A program made the position numbers and the translations under genes. Shown one piece after another: positions 1 to 21,529 of a stretch of DNA of 64,000 nt. Where the stretch lies: assembly GCF_004193775.1 (NCBI RefSeq), contig NC_041004.1, positions 1,302,001 to 1,366,000 of the forward strand, in the 5' to 3' direction. Under the pieces are notes generated by a model. The model worked only from the letters and a program-made list of their open reading frames with translations, was not told the DNA's origin and did no database searches. The DNA is from Glycine soja. Taxonomy: Eukaryota > Streptophyta > Magnoliopsida > Fabales > Fabaceae. The first letter of the stretch is position 1. Every line of letters begins with the position of its first letter.

Positions 1-333
1 TTGTTCACTTGTTCTCTTCATTTCAAGTTTCAACCTTAATCCTTCCGAACCAACACATAAAAATCCAACACTCTCTTCTTCTTCTTCTCTCTCCGCGGGT
101 TCAATTGAACCTCACAAAACCCTCTTTCTCTCTCTCTAGATCTGTTCAAATCCCGAATCATTTCCGCTCCAATTTCAATTTCCCCGAACAAGAGCAAACC
201 CTAACCCTTTCTCTCTGTATGATACCTGATTTTTTCCCTCAGGCGTGTAGTTTTCGTGCCGATTTGTAAATTCTTTCGGTAGTTTAGGTTAGAATTTTTT
301 TTTGTTAAGTTTTTAGGGTTTTGAATCGGTGAG
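1..333 (+). promoter_or_regulatory. 5' leader of RNA helicase copy A
   Basis: This stretch holds the CT-rich 5' untranslated leader of the first helicase gene; its promoter lies outside the window. It is nearly collinear with the leader of the second copy (about 12809-13145), so the duplication includes the upstream transcribed region. A short run of open frame at 9-269 is not conserved as protein in the other copy and is treated as untranslated. Confidence 0.7.
196..204 (+). promoter_or_regulatory. Telo-box in leader of helicase copy A
   Basis: AAACCCTAA, the plant telo-box, lies in the leader about 130 bases before the ATG. Telo-boxes are known near the start sites of many plant genes for translation and RNA metabolism. 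The same motif is kept at 13013-13021 in the second copy. A regulatory role is inferred from the motif and its conservation. Confidence 0.5.
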
Positions 334-5506
<5,173 letters not shown>

Positions 5507-6070
5507 TTGGCTGTAAATACCATGGTTGTGTTTACCATTGTGGCTAATAGCAGTGGTGAGTGACAGGATTTATGTAAATGCAAGTTGGTTTCAATATCTT
5601 TCTCTCTTAGGACTTGGATATTGTCATTAATTTCTTTTAAGGATGAAATAAATGCGTTGCGATCGGCCTAAAATATGTAAATTAGTTGTCTTTTCACGGA
5701 ACTTCAATTTTGGTGTATCTTCATTTTTAAAATGTTTTGATGAAGTTTTGCCTGGATACTTGTAATAAATATGTTCAAGATTGTATATGCTAGTAGTTCC
5801 ATGCAGTGGTATATGCCTACTATGGTTTATCAACTATTATATGTATAGCTGCAGTTGCTGTTGCTGACATGTATGCATTTCTTGCAGGTTAGTGTGACCG
5901 TGGCTAAAGTAGGTGCAAGAGAGGATTTGCAAAGCAAGTGACAAATTCTGTATTAGTGGACCCTGGTATGGGAGGATGCACTGTCGAGAACTGGGTATTA
6001 TTGGACCCATTAATTGAGTGCTTTCGGATTAATTCCAGTTTGGGTTTCTGTTGATTACATTTGCAGAACG
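5507..6070 (+). other. 3' UTR of helicase A with a probable 3'-UTR intron
   Basis: After the stop codon the sequence stays collinear with copy B until about 6067. A good donor (GTGAGT, intron start 5556) and acceptor (TTGCAG, ending 5887) are present here and, with small changes, in copy B (18445 and 18887). This suggests a spliced 3' UTR. Copy A lacks about 90 bases present in copy B near 19031-19118. Transcript data would settle the intron. Confidence 0.5.
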
Positions 6071-7195
6071 GTCGATCATTTTAAATAAATTAAAATAATT
6101 TATAGTATGTTTGGATGAGTGTTAATAAAATTGATTTGGTTAAAATTAATTTTGAAGTGATGGAGATGTTTTTATTTTAAAATAAAATTAGTACTACAAC
6201 TCAGGATAAAATTCTTGATCAACTGTCAATGCCAAAGTGACCTAAAGTTATTTGAATTCAAAATTAATTTTGAATCTAGAATTAATTTTTTAATGTTGAA
6301 TTAAAGATGCAAAATTTTAACTAAAATCATTTTAACTTCTGTTTCAACATGTTTCTAAAAAATTTAACGGGAAATTAAGCACACTTACTATCAATGGAAT
6401 TTACTCCAATTGATTAAGTAGACAATTTTCATATACTTCATTTTGATTCTTAGGTATAAAAAAATATAATTTAATAAATTGATTTTGTTAATTTAAATAG
6501 GTTTTATCCAAATTTCTCTTAAATTATATAAACATTGAACTACTCCTGATATCTTCTAAATATAACGGTAGATAACCAAAATATGCAAGTAAAATTATAA
6601 AATCAACCTCTTTTTTAATATATTAAATTTGGGATTTTTTAATTTCTCTTTTTTTTTCTATCTAAATAATAAGAATACTTTTTTATTTCTCTCATTTTTA
6701 TTTTCTTTTATCCTAAAAATCGTATAATGAAAGTATAAGTACATACTTAAGGAAAGATATATTATTGTTATTAAATAAAATTTTATATTTTATAGCTAAA
6801 ATTAAATTTGATTACTATAAAATAAAAATCACATTTCAATGACTAAATTGATTTTGGGTTATAATTTCAAAAACTAAAATAACACCACCTGATATGTTAC
6901 GGAACTCATGACAAGTAACACACTTATGAGATAGACCTTACTTATGGAAGGAGTAAAATGAATAACATTACAATTTTGGAGATTTTTTTTTTAATTTTTT
7001 TGATTTTAGGGACTAAATTGTGAATGAATCATTTCTTCTAAGATTACATATGGTTAAAAAATTCCAGGGGCATTAGTGATTAGTCGAAAAATATGCATTT
7101 AGAGGGGTCAAATTGTGATTACCCATAAAACGAATTCATTAACCCCGTGGCCTCCATCTCTACGAACACATACACAGAAAACAAACTCAAAGAAG
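6071..7195. other. AT-rich spacer before the mS33 gene
   Basis: No coding region is seen. The sequence is AT-rich with several short inverted stretches around AATTAATTTTGAA (about 6140-6300) that look like a decayed MITE. The last 100-150 bases presumably hold the mS33 promoter and leader; no clear core element was identified. Confidence 0.5.
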
Positions 7196-8603
7196 ATGGC
7201 TAGTGGTAGTTTGAAGAACATGTTGAGTGTAGCAATGAATCAAGGAGTGGTGGAAGCACGAGCCAGGATCTTCGGCCACCAATTGAACCCCACTGGCATG
7301 AAAACTCCACACAAGCTTCTCCGCATGAAGCTCTTCGGTGAAAAAGTCGCTCAGTGGTACCCTCACGACATCAAGAAAGACGACCCTCTTGTCATGGCCC
7401 GTCAAGAACAAGAGTACTCTCTCTCTCTCACCCACATTTTCATTTTTTATCCATCGTAATTTGTTTGCACGCGCCCACACGGGAATGCCCACTACCTGTT
7501 TGTGTTTATGCCTCTGTGACGGTACTCTTTTGTTTTGGTTTCTTTCTGGAGTTTCCTGTGTTTTTTAGCGCGTGCGAGTTTATGGGGTTTTGTTATTTTG
7601 GTTAATGGATGGAATGGGATCGTAAAGTTCCCTTTTTTCTGCAGGGGTCTGGTTTGGGGTTTGATCACTCTGTGCTTCATTTTAATGGAGAAATTGTGTG
7701 TTAACCTGAAACCCCGTTTCAATAATTTCTTTTAAGCCGTGGTAAGTGAGAACGATCAGTTTAGGGATTGAATGCAGTGGTATGGTGTGGATGGCAATAC
7801 CAATGTTGATTGTTTTGCATTTGGTATGAACTGCTCAATATGTTGACACATTATAATTTGCTGAATGGGAAAAGCTAGCAACACATTGCTAAATTTTATC
7901 AAGAATCACAAAATTTAGTAGCTTTCATTCCTTATTTAATTAACAATGGGAGTGAGTTACAGTGTACGTTGGTAGTATTTTTCTTCTGTGAATAAATGGA
8001 TATTACTAGTCTATTGTTGTCTTGGTGGGATTATTTTCAATCTGAAGGTAAAATTTTACCTTTTGAATTTTTATCCCATTTTTTAGATATGTTTATGTTA
8101 CTCCTGTCCATTGTATGTCTTTGAACTTAGTTTACAGCTTTCAAAATACAAGGGTAGAAAGAACATGTTTGATGCAAATTACATTCTGTTTAGCTAACCT
8201 TCCTTTACAAGTTGGAAATAATCTTATACCGGAGATGGTGGCTGATGAATGTTTCTGTTAAACTTTAGTAGTGCACTACTTCTTTCCCAATGTGAAAACT
8301 CGGATATTTAAATTAGGTGAGGTCTGTTTTTGATTTCCACTGTGAATTTGACTATGTTGTCTTGCTTGCATCAAGTGCATTCTAGTAATGCTAATTTATG
8401 TCAGTAGAAGGATGTTCTTATGTTACAGTCAGAATCTTTGGTAGCTTTTACCAGTTATCTTACATCGACTTCCACTCATTCAATTCAACATTTGCTATCT
8501 TGTTTTTTCTAGACGCTTATCAAAGCTTGAAATGTTGAAGCGGCGAGGAAAAGGACCACCCAAGAAGGGCCAAGGAAGGCGTGCTGCCAAACGCAACAAA
8601 TAA
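7196..8603 (+). CDS. MRPS33: Small ribosomal subunit protein mS33, mitochondrial
   Basis: Two exons, 7196-7413 and 8513-8603, encode 102 residues; the donor falls inside a Glu codon and the acceptor is a good CTAG. The ATG at 7196 starts MASGSLKNML; an in-frame ATG upstream (7115) adds only a non-conserved leader and is not used. The protein has the mS33 pattern: an N-terminal region with ARIFG and NPTGMKTPHK, a central VAQWYPHDIK, and a very basic end (KRRGKGPPKKG followed by RRAAKRNK) shared with human MRPS33. mS33 is a component of the mitochondrial ribosome small subunit head. The gene lies between the two helicase copies on the same strand and no second copy is seen in the window, so it was not kept as part of a duplicated unit. 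Confidence 0.93.
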
Positions 8604-8615
8604 ATTATACTTTCA

Positions 8616-8652
8616 CCTCTCTCTCTCTCCTCTCTCTCATCTCTCTCTCTCT
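8616..8652 (+). repeat. CT-rich microsatellite in mS33 3' UTR
   Basis: A nearly pure CT dinucleotide tract starts 13 bases after the mS33 stop codon. It is probably transcribed as part of the 3' UTR. Confidence 0.85.
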
Positions 8653-10854
8653 GGAATTATTTTGTGGGTACTCTTTTGAGTTTAAGACAAGTACTTGTTT
8701 ATTTATGTGATAACACTTTGAGTTTTACTTTTGTTATCAGAATGTAAACTCATGCATTTTAGAGTTTGAAATCACTAGCCTAATTTGGTTGAGATCTCTG
8801 TCCTCTTTGTGCAATTAAATTTTCTGATATTGGTTCAGTCTATCTTGGAAATTTGGAATGCAACCACAAGGTTATGAATCATAAAGTACCCATTTTCTTA
8901 TTTTGTTACTGTTATTATAGTTGGAGTTTTAGATGAACTGAACTCTGTCACTTTCAATAAGCCGGTGCCTATCTCATTTTTATTGGGCAGACATGTTTCA
9001 TTCATTTTGTCGTTATTAATTAGGGTGTGTGTGATGTATACGGACGGATAATATAAATAGAATAATGCTTATAATTTAATGGGACAATATCTGGTGTAAC
9101 CGTGTGCTTATCTCACTGTCTTAAGCAATAACATCTCGTGTGCATCGGTGTACCAACAATTTTTGAGCATCTAATAAAATAAAAACGAAGGATTGAAGAA
9201 ATGTTTTGTCTCTTAAAAAGGTAAAAATCATCACTCTTTATAATTAAAAGACTAAATATCATTATTGATTCATTATATTTTAATATTTTTTTTACTTTGA
9301 TACATTAAGTTTTAAGAGTTTTATTTTGATCTTTTATATTTTTGAAAGTTTCATTTTAGTACATTAAGTGTTAAAAGTTTCATTTTAAACTTTATTTTTT
9401 TAAAGTTTTATTTGGATTATTTTTTTTATTTTCTCTTAAAATTTTTAGTGCTTTGTCAATATTTTAAATTTTGAAGGAGCACTAAATATAAGTAAAATAA
9501 TTAATTTAAAATAATAATAACTAACATAATTAACTATTTCAAAATTTAAAACATGAATGGATGACTAACGTTTTAAATGAAAAATGAAAAAAAAATAATT
9601 AAAATGAAACTTTCAAGAAAATAAAAGACTAAAATAAAAATTTAAAATACAATGTATCAAATTAAAATTTTAAAAAATAAAAAGAATGAAAATGAAACTT
9701 TTACAATTTAATATACCAAAATAAAAAATACTAAAACATAACGAATCAAAACTAAGATTTATTCTAATTAAAACTATAGTCTCTAAAAATAACAATTGTA
9801 GAATATCCATACCTCTAATTGGAAATTGGAAGCAAGAAAACTATTGATTTGAAATGACTCAAACAACAAGTTCATAGAACCACTAGAGTCCGTTTAGTGT
9901 TGAGAGGTTTGAGATAATATGCATGAGATTATAAGTTTGAATTTCAGTACAACTATGATATAAAAATAAAATAAAATAAAAAAAGTTCACACGTGGATGT
10001 TGGTGACTTTCAGTGAATTGTTTGACAACGATTGAGTATGATAGTCCAAGGCGATGATGCTTGTAGAGACACTCATATGCTTAACTTAGTAGAAATTCTA
10101 GTGGAGTAACAGTATATTAAGATGCAAAAGAGAATATCCGACTGTGAGAAGAACTTTGATATTTACATGTGAGGGTTGTTGGCTAAAAGGCAACAGTGAC
10201 TACCAACTTGTATGGACGGTTATTCCTAGGTACCTTATCTTGATGTGAAAGATATATAATGATCTCTTAGATGCTTGCATGCTTGGCTCTGAAACAAATA
10301 AGGTTGACACTAATGTCTCCTAAAGGTGATGTTACATGCAATATACTTTGACACTTTTGAGAGAACATTACTTCTTAAATATGTCGTTAGATAAGGCTCA
10401 TAATGCATGGGGTTGTTAAGTAGGTCTGAGACTGTATGACACATCTTAGTTATGATTATTGGGTTGCCTCAAAGGATTTTGATGGGTTGGTTCACCAGGG
10501 GCATGGTAGAGATGTTCCCTTGATTGTTATGATAATGTGTATGTCATCATTAATTGCATCAATTATATGAGAGAGAAGAGAAATTTGCTTACACCAAAAG
10601 TAATTTTTTTAGAATTATTTCTTATTCTTACCATTTTATTTTCTTTGAATCTAGAAGTCCTTCTCTTAAGGTTAGAATGAAGAGAATTAAATTCCAATAA
10701 AATGTACATGTTAGTCATGTGTATGTCACAACAGTGTCTTATAGTTTAATAAAATTGCGTCCCTGTAATGAGTAGTACTCTTGCTTTTTGTTGATTAACT
10801 CGAGAGCAAGCATTTCCTAGATTTGGACACTTCCATTGCCAGAAAATATTAAAC
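8653..10854. other. Gene-free spacer, AT-rich, with a foldback element
   Basis: After the presumed 3' end of mS33 no coding sequence is seen. The main structure is the foldback element at 9255-9765. The rest (9766-10850) has scattered stops in every frame and may be retroelement decay leading into the LINE-like fragment that follows. Confidence 0.5.
9255..9765. mobile_element. Foldback (MITE-like) element, about 510 bp
   Basis: The left part carries GATTCATTATATTTTAATA and several short variants of a TACATTAAGTTTTAAAAGTTTCAT-like module; the right part carries the reverse complements (ending ATAACGAATC). The arms are imperfect and contain degenerate subrepeats of roughly 40 bases. The centre holds an inverted GTGCTT/GAGCAC pair. 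No protein-coding capacity. The structure fits a non-autonomous foldback element; family unknown. Confidence 0.55.
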
Positions 10855-11350
10855 ACTTCCTTTGGGTGCTAGATCACAAAAGCTTTCCAACAAATTAAGC
10901 TCTTTTTACTTAACAGACATATTTCCTCTGATGGTTTTTGTTGCTGGTGTGGTCTTTTTCAAGAGTCTATTCTTCAGTTACTGAGAGATTGCTCTTAAAT
11001 GCGAGAAGAATTCAAAGTCAACTCAATATATTGATGTGTTGCATTATTGTATTGGCGATGACAGTTCATGCTGGTTGAAAGCGAACATTGATGGACCTAA
11101 AGGTATTATTATGTTTGCTATTACTTGTTGGTTTCTCTGGAAAAGTTGAAACAATTTGATTTTCCGGGACCTTATTTGATCTTGTATGGGATGAACTCGC
11201 TTGAAGTTTGAATCTTAGTAACATTGTTGTTGAGATAAATTCTTAAGTGGCTTCAAAGCTTATTTCCAAGGGTGTTTTTTTTTCGAATCCTCTTGCTTCT
11301 GTTATCAATAATATTCCATCTTTTGAAGCTGTTACTTGGATAATTTTTTT
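10855..11350 (+). pseudogene. Decayed LINE-type fragment (zf-RVT region)
   Basis: Conceptual reading with frameshifts and stops gives a zinc-binding reverse-transcriptase-associated pattern: a basic stretch followed by ISSDGFCCWCG and then LLRDC (about 10915-10998), and about 120 bases later a CWFLWK-like motif. This order (C-x2-C, then H/LLxxC, then W-x2-W/WxxW) is typical of the region downstream of the reverse transcriptase in plant non-LTR retrotransposons. Several stops and frameshifts make it inactive. The identification rests on pattern only. Confidence 0.45.
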
Positions 11351-11619
11351 TTTTGTCTTAAACCTCTTATTTATCCGGAAAAAGAGATGGACTAATTCAA
11401 AATTCGATTAAACAATAAATAAAATTTGATTAATAATTATTTTCATAAAAAAGTCTGATTAATTCATAGCTAAGCATGAAACTCATTCACAAGTTTCTTT
11501 TTCTGTCTACAAAATTGTCCCTTTGGTTTGAGATATAATCTTACAAAGGATGCTATAGGTGTATCTAGGAGGAGAAGCCATTGGCGGCGGCGACGATGTC
11601 GGAAATGGATAGCTTCCAT
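11351..11619. other. Spacer left of the captured-fragment cassette
   Basis: No gene is seen. The last 40 bases (about 11576-11610) are suddenly GC-rich (GGCGGCGGCGACGATGTCGG) and resemble the GC-rich block at 12528-12556 on the other side of the cassette. Confidence 0.4.
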
Positions 11620-11847
11620 TTTTAATAAAGGAATTCAAACACAGAATTTTAAAAATAAAGAAATTTAAATTGGAGCATTTGAAATTCTCAGAAAGAATTG
11701 GAGCATTTTAAATTGGCTCATCCAAACACACCCTAAGAGGATGAGGCAATTTAAAATTTTAAAGAATTTTAAATTCGGAGAATTTCAAATGCTCCAATTT
11801 AAATTCCTTTATTTTTAAAATTCTCTGTTTGGATTTCTTTATTAAAA
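11620..11847. repeat. 228-bp imperfect hairpin
   Basis: Bases 11620-11689 and 11778-11847 are inverted copies of each other with few mismatches (TTTTAATAAAGGAATTCAAA against its complement). The pairing continues inward through ATTGG-CTCATCC / GGATGAGG-CAAT, leaving a loop around ACACACCCTAAG. It directly abuts the ARM-repeat fragment and may be the terminal part of a mobile element. Confidence 0.75.
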
Positions 11848-11849
11848 GT

Positions 11850-12300
11850 CGAAGCCTCGTGAAGAAGAGCATCGCACCTGCGCGTGGGAACCCTGACGAC
11901 GAAGGAGAACGAGGCGTGCGCGCTGCTAAGACTCTCACAGGTGGAGGAGAGCAAGGCGCCGATCGGGCGGTCCAGTGTGATTCCACTGCTGGTGAGCCTC
12001 CTGGAGAGTGGGGGGTTCCGCGCGAAGAAGGATGCATCGACAACGCTGTACTTGCTGTGCATGGTGAAGGAGAACAAGATCAGGGCGGTGAAGGCGGGGA
12101 TCATGAAGGTACTGGTGGAGCTGATGGCGGACTTCGAGTCGAACATGGTGGACAAGTCGGCGTACGTGGTGAGTGTGCTGGTGGCGGTATCGGAGGCGAG
12201 GGTGGTGCTGGTGGAGGAAGGAGGCGTGCCGGTGCTGGTGGAGATCGTCGAGGTTAGAACACAACGGCAAAAGGAAATCGTTGTTGTTATTTTCTTACAG
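11850..12300 (+). pseudogene. Captured ARM-repeat (U-box 4-like) gene fragment
   Basis: The frame from about 11874 to 12300 reads as two to three Armadillo repeats with the features of plant ARM/U-box-like proteins: ACALLRLSQVEESKAPIG, then PLLVSLLESGGFRAKKDAST, then MVDKSAY and GGVPVLVEIVEVRTQRQKE. It starts in mid-protein, has no convincing ATG for the family, and stops just after the last helix (TGA at 12301), where full-length relatives go on for further repeats. It is intronless and much more GC-rich than its surroundings. It joins a patatin-like fragment of opposite strand at about 12300. This is a captured or transposed gene piece. Whether it is transcribed cannot be told. Confidence 0.8.
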
Positions 12301-12556
12301 TGAGGACTTTGATGGAGAAGAGTATCACCGTGAAGATGCCGCCGACTCCGGCGCCGGCGGCCACGTTGAAGTAGTTTGCGATGGTGGTGTTTTGGTCGCT
12401 GGATTTCTTCCTCAATGCGGCTTCCAGGTAGGCGAGGACTTTTCCGACGAGAATCCCGCGCATGTCGTCGCTGTCGATGGCGAGAATGCAAATCTTGCTG
12501 CGTTGGTTCTTGACTACAAAGATGCAATCCATGGCGGCGGTAGCCGTCGGAATCTA
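12300..12556 (-). pseudogene. Captured patatin-like phospholipase N-terminal fragment
   Basis: Read on the minus strand from an ATG at 12532 in a strong context (GCCGCCATGG), the frame gives KICILAIDSDDMRGILVGK, then LAYLEAALRKKS, then ANYFNVAAGAGVGGIFT. This matches the N-terminus of pPLAIII-type patatin-like proteins. In active patatins the first block is a glycine-rich oxyanion loop (DGGGMRG); here it reads DSDDMRG. The serine-motif region appears as GAGVGG, as is known in the pPLAIII class. The frame runs into the ARM fragment after about 75 residues, so most of the catalytic domain is absent. It lies tail to tail with the ARM piece, which points to capture of two unlinked gene fragments. 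Confidence 0.75.
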
Positions 12557-12785
12557 AGAAACTTACTTCCGAGAATTAGAAATTCACTCTCTTGAAGATA
12601 GAATTTGACATTCTATTCTTTCAACTAACTAAAATTCCTTTTAAAATTTTTAATTTTTTTTTTACTAAAATATTTAAACAGTTACTTCTAATAAAAAAAA
12701 TTAATTCTTTATAAAAAAAATATATTATCTAATTAAATTATCCTATCCAAACAATGAAAATAACTATTTACTTTTTTTGTTTCCT
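12557..12785. other. AT-rich spacer upstream of helicase copy B
   Basis: No gene. Homology to copy A can be followed leftward only to about 12809 because copy A starts at the window edge. Promoter elements for copy B should lie here; no unambiguous TATA box was chosen among the many AT runs. Confidence 0.4.
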
Positions 12786-13145
12786 TTGTGCATTCTCTCA
12801 TTCTGTGTTGTTCACTTGTTTTCTTTCTTCCTTTCAATCTTTACCCTTCCAAACCAACACATAAAAATCCAACCCTCTTCTTTTCTCTCCGTGGGTTGAA
12901 CTTGAAGAACCTCTGAAAATCCTTTCTTTCTTTCATCGATCACTCTCTCTCTCTAGATCTGTTCAAATCTCCGAACATTTCCGCTCCAATTTTCATTTCC
13001 CTGAACAAAACCAAACCCTAACCCTTTCTTTCTGTATGATACCTGATTCCCCCCCAGAGGCGTAGTTTTTGTGTCGATTTGTAAATTCTTTCGGTAGTTT
13101 AGGTTAGAATTTTTTGTGAAGTTTTTAGGGTTTTGAATCGGTGAG
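12786..13145 (+). promoter_or_regulatory. 5' leader of helicase copy B
   Basis: CT-rich leader collinear with that of copy A, with small indels. It ends in the same GGTGAG-ATG context as copy A. Confidence 0.65.
13013..13021 (+). promoter_or_regulatory. Telo-box in leader of helicase copy B
   Basis: AAACCCTAA about 125 bases before the ATG, at the same relative place as in copy A. Confidence 0.5.
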
Positions 13146-18395
<5,250 letters not shown>

Positions 18396-19143
18396 TTGGC
18401 TGTAAATACCAGGGTGGTGTTTACAATTGTGGTTAATAGCAGTTGTGAGTTACAGGATTTATGTTTTCCGTATTTATGATGGGCATTTTCCAAATTCAGA
18501 TTAGAGTTTTGATCTTTAAAAGTGGAGATAAATATGAATAATTTTTAGTGTAACTTAAAGTTGATTTCCATATCTTTCTCACGATGGACTTGGATATTGT
18601 AATTAATTTCTTTGAAGGATGAAATAAATGCATTTTGATCTGCCTAAAATAGGTAAATTAGTTTGTCTTTTCATGGAAATTCAATGTTAGTGTATCTTTA
18701 TTTTAAAAATATTTTGAAGTTTTGCCTGGATACTATACATGTATTAAATATGTTCAGGATTGCATATGCTAAATTTATATAGTTGTTCTATGCAGTGGTA
18801 TATGCCTCTATTTGTTTTAGCTCATGGTTTATCAACTATTATATGTATAGCTGCAGTTGCTGTTACTGATGTGTGCATTTCTTGCAGGTTAGTGTGACCG
18901 TGGCTCAAGTAGGTGCATGAGAGGATTTGCAAAGCTAGTGACAAATTGTGTATTAGAGGACCCTGGCATGAGAGGATGCATTGTCGAAAACTGGGTATTA
19001 TTGTACCCATTATTGAGTGCTTTCGGATTAATTCTGGTTGAAAGCCCTGAAACTTTATTGGGACCTTTAAAAAGTTTAATATTGGCTTTTAACTGCCAGA
19101 TAGTTACTGGGTTCAGTTTGGGTTTCTGTTGATTACCTTTGCA
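18396..19143 (+). other. 3' UTR of helicase B with a probable 3'-UTR intron
   Basis: Collinear with the end of copy A up to about 19143, after which the copies diverge. Candidate donor at 18445 and acceptor ending 18887 match those of copy A. Copy B keeps about 90 bases (19031-19118) that are missing from copy A. Confidence 0.5.
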
Positions 19144-21529
19144 GATTTATTTTGTCAGTACATGTTTTTAGTATTGTAGTTTTATAATTGAATGGTTTAG
19201 GGATAACATACCTTTTTATGAAACATATTCCTTGCCTATGCTATTATCCTAAGGCAAATTCTAACCACTTTGGGCACTGGTTAAGGAATTCAAAATAGAA
19301 ACTTTTCATTCAAGTGTCATTAAATATATATCTACTATGATTTCCAATGCATTTTCAATGTGAATTTTAATAAAAACTTTCTATTTTGGAATCCTTAATT
19401 AGTGTCCCTCAGGATAAGGGACACTTATTTGCAATACCCTTATGCTATTGGTTTGCCATTATGGGTTATCTTATAGATTGTAGATTCTTAGTTGTAGAAA
19501 CTTCAACATTTGCTGCTCATATTATGCCAAATGGTTCGTGGCGGTGCTGGTTTATCCACAATTGCTTGTAGCCAGGATTTTCATGGCCATTGCTATTAAA
19601 GCCTTGAAGGCCTTACCAAGCTTGTGGAGCCTTTCTTTCGATATGCTGTTTTTACAACTGTTAATTTCATGAAGCTATGCAGACAGGGTACTGAAATGGT
19701 ATCTGCTTGGTAGCTTCTGATGCTCATGGATTTTTATAACTATAGCATTGGTAGAATGCACATTTCCAAGTCACAAGAATGGATTCATATTCAAATGTAA
19801 AATTAAGGGCGTTTTGATTTTCATCACTTTTTTTTTAAAAAAAATATTTTCGATAACACTTCTAATCCATTTTAGAAATTAATTTCCAATTCAAAATCTA
19901 TTAAATTTTAAAAAAGTATTTTAAAAACATGTGGCTTTAAAATTTAAGAAAACAAACAAAATGTACTCTCTCTCGTCAGTGTCTTGTTCAACTGTTTATG
20001 AATCACTTTTAGAAAACAAATTTGTTTCAAGACAAACTTTCAAATGTATCTATGGGACAAACATTCAGAAAATGGAAGTATTTTGCTAAATCACGTTACC
20101 CTTGACACTTGACATTTTTATTCTACTTATCATACTAATATTATAATAATGGAATGCACTTTTAAAGAAAATTGGGATTCCATTTGTGTGTTGAGTATTG
20201 ACGGTAAATGTTTATGTTTTGTAAAATCTTGGCATGGTAACAAAATTTGTATCTGGGGGTATCTGTTTCAATTTTAATGGGAAATATTCGAGTTGATTGA
20301 GTATAATTTTAGGAATTACCTGAATTTTTTAATTGGGGTTGGGAATGAGAATGTTATTACTTGTTCCATATATGTATTCATGTAAGTGGTTTTGATTGTA
20401 TAAAATCTATTCTTGTGTGATTTTTGTTGAAGCATATATTCCTCATGAAGGGTGCCTATCTCTTTATAATACTTTGTAGTAAAGTAGGAAACTAAATTGA
20501 ATATATATATATCTATTGAATTTATTTTTATTATTATTTTTGGGAGCACCCCATCTTTTCATCTTGCTGTTGCTCATTCCTGTTAGGCTTAGGTTTGTGT
20601 TTGGCATTTCCTTCTCTGCAAAATTGTCTGAAGCCTACACTTCCTTGAATCAAATTGTGGATATTATGCTAGTAATACCCTTACTCTTTTTTCTTTTAGC
20701 TTTTGTTTGATAAGTTGCTATAAGTTTTTAATGAGATACGTAATTTGAGTAATGTCTTTAAAAAAATTAAGAATTTATCTGAAAACTAAACTTTAGAATG
20801 ATGGGGCCTAAAACATATGTAGGTGGCTTTTTAAGTTCATCAGCCCACTTAAAATCTTTACTGAACTATGACCGGCCATCATATTAGCAAATAAACATAT
20901 TCTTGAGCTTAATGCGCGAAAACAATGAGGGATTAGACGAACTCGTCGACCTTGTCGAGGAGCTTGATCAAGTCGAAAGGAAGATTCACCACTAAATTAT
21001 TTGAACCCCCATCGAAGATAGATCTGATGATGAAATTATTAAAATTATATTTATTACTTGTTAATTTTATTTTAGAATTTTTACATAATTTAATATTTGT
21101 TTCTTGACAATTTTTTCAAACAAATGCATTGCAAAGAATTTGTTGATATATAAGTAGTTAAAAATAAATGTGTAATAATTAATTTAGTTTTTTTAAAATC
21201 ATATTTTTAATATATTTTTTTAAAAAAAACTCTTATTTCACAAATCTGAACGGAAGACGAGACAAGGACAAATATAGTTGTTACCCAATGGATACTTGGG
21301 ATCAGATAACAAAATTTAACCCATCTACTATTAGGAACGGGTACAAGGATATGTTGGGGAGGGGAAAGAGAGTCGAAGTCAGGAACTTTCCCCTCCCCTT
21401 GCCATGTCTAGTAAAAACTACAAATCTAATTTGTTTTTTCCTAGGAAAGTTAGTTTTACATATGAAAAGTAAAACAAATTCCTTGCCTCTCTTTCGTGCT
21501 TTCTGAAGGCGAGGAGTATTCATGTTCAC
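19144..21529. other. Gene-free spacer
   Basis: No supported gene. AT-rich with short open frames that lack family features. A short frame at about 20935-20990 (ELVDLVEEL) stops quickly and was not assigned. Confidence 0.5.

Noticed and set aside
11829..12257. 142-codon Gly-rich frame in another phase over the ARM fragment
   Set aside because: The ARM-repeat reading in the frame from 11884 explains the sequence; the Gly-rich product is a GC-rich shadow.
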